From the NCBI GenBank assembly GCA_030146505.1, contig JASLCO010000206.1, positions 1 to 15,572 of the forward strand: DNA of 15,572 nt. The letters are read 5' to 3'. Positions 14,936-15,572 of this stretch are shown here, in pieces (position 1 is the first letter of the stretch; every line of letters starts with the position of its first letter). The DNA is from Moraxellaceae bacterium. GTDB lineage: Bacteria; Pseudomonadota; Gammaproteobacteria; Pseudomonadales; Moraxellaceae. Under the pieces are notes generated by a model, which ran no database searches, was not told the DNA's origin, and was given only the letters and a program-made list of their open reading frames with translations. The position numbers and the translations under genes were made by a program.

Positions 14936-15572
14936 TGCTGCAGGCATCGCGTCGCACTGTTGCCGAAGTGGCTGCCTTGCCCAGGTTGCCGCTGGCTGGC
15001 GTGGCCGGGCCGGCATCGCGCCTGTTCGTGGTGCTGGCGATCGTGCTGTTCGTGGTGCTGGCTGTGCGGGCGGTGAATACCGTCCGCGCACGCACCGGCA
15101 TCACGACGGTGCAGGTGGACGGGGAACTGCGCAATGCTGACCGTGGTCGTCTTGTCGCGCGTATCACGCCGGTGGCCGTGGGGGATTATTTTTCCGTGGA
15201 CCTGGCGGCCATTCGTGATGCTGCCCTGGCCGCGCCTTGGGTGGACGATGTGGTGGTGAGCCGGCGCTGGCCTGATGGCGTGCGCGTGCAGGTGCGGGAA
15301 AAACAGCCGGTGGCCCTGTGGGGCGCAGGCGGTCTCATCAGTTCGCGCGGTGATCTTTTCGTGCCGCGCAAGGCTGTCAGCACCAGTGACCTGCCGATTC
15401 TTTTCGGACCCGCCGGAAAGACGGTGTATGTGATGGAGCAGTACCGCGCCATGAATGGCATTTTGCGCGGGCTGGGCATGCGCATCGTGGAATTGCAGCT
15501 CACTGACCGCATGAGCTGGTTCCTGCGCATGGACAACGGCATTCAGCTGGTGGTCGATCAGGTGGACACCAT
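14935..15572 (+). CDS. ftsQ: cell division protein FtsQ, 3' part beyond the window
   Basis: FtsQ is the bitopic inner-membrane scaffold that binds FtsB-FtsL and other divisome proteins. 212 codons are present and the frame is open to the window end (E. coli FtsQ has 276 residues). A cytoplasmic N-terminus of about 28 residues is followed by one membrane segment at about 29-47, then a periplasmic POTRA domain (about 57-127, from ITTVQVDG to WPDGVRVQVREKQPVALWG) and the start of the FtsQ beta domain with the RGDLFVP and LPILFGP motifs. The start ATG shares one base with the ddlB stop (TGATG) and has AGGAG at 14922-14926. Position after ddlB is the classical one; ftsA and ftsZ are expected next but are not in view. 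Confidence 0.95.
   Translation, partial: MLQASRRTVAEVAALPRLPLAGVAGPASRLFVVLAIVLFVVLAVRAVNTVRARTGITTVQVDGELRNADRGRLVARITPVAVGDYFSVDLAAIRDAALAAPWVDDVVVSRRWPDGVRVQVREKQPVALWGAGGLISSRGDLFVPRKAVSTSDLPILFGPAGKTVYVMEQYRAMNGILRGLGMRIVELQLTDRMSWFLRMDNGIQLVVDQVDT

Overview
The window holds the 5' two-thirds of a classical division-and-cell-wall (dcw) cluster of a Gram-negative proteobacterium, preceded by the 3' part of the RNase P RNA gene. All protein genes are on the + strand, and apart from the region 774-1337 the DNA is GC-rich. The order is rnpB, ybiI, mraZ, rsmH, ftsL, ftsI, murE, murF, mraY, murD, ftsW, murG, murC, ddlB, ftsQ (cut by the window end). From memory of the families, a gammaproteobacterium of Pseudomonas-like affinity fits best: the start of MurC, the GSNAKST P-loop of MurD, the FtsL C-terminus, a YbiI of the same length as the Escherichia coli protein, and rnpB upstream of mraZ. 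A betaproteobacterium is not excluded. MurE carries the DNPR motif for meso-diaminopimelate, so the wall is of the DAP type.

Region by region: 1-316 is RNase P RNA lacking its 5' end; 329-361 is a perfect 14-bp inverted repeat just behind it. 507-773 encodes a small DksA/TraR-type zinc-finger protein. 774-1337 is a 564-nt non-coding stretch with a possible terminator (914-965), a strikingly AT-rich block (about 1069-1230; 26% G+C in 1081-1200), a good sigma70-type promoter (1237-1266) and four MraZ-box-like repeats at exact 10-bp spacing (1273-1308). 1338-15572 is the operon-like gene string.

The genes work together. MraZ is the cluster's own regulator and RsmH methylates 16S rRNA. MurC, MurD, MurE and MurF, with D-Ala-D-Ala from DdlB, build UDP-MurNAc-pentapeptide. 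MraY and MurG turn it into lipid II, and FtsW with FtsI polymerises and crosslinks it at the septum in complex with FtsL and FtsQ. Seven junctions use the 4-base ATGA stop/start overlap and the others are nearly abutting. The one break is 190 nt between mraY and murD, filled by a hairpin that contains the mraY stop codon and by a GC-rich multi-palindrome of the widespread intergenic-repeat kind.

I find no undescribed biological system here. The items worth a second look are the mraY-murD repeat island, the AT-rich block before the mraZ promoter, the phased MraZ boxes and the tail-less inverted repeat behind rnpB.
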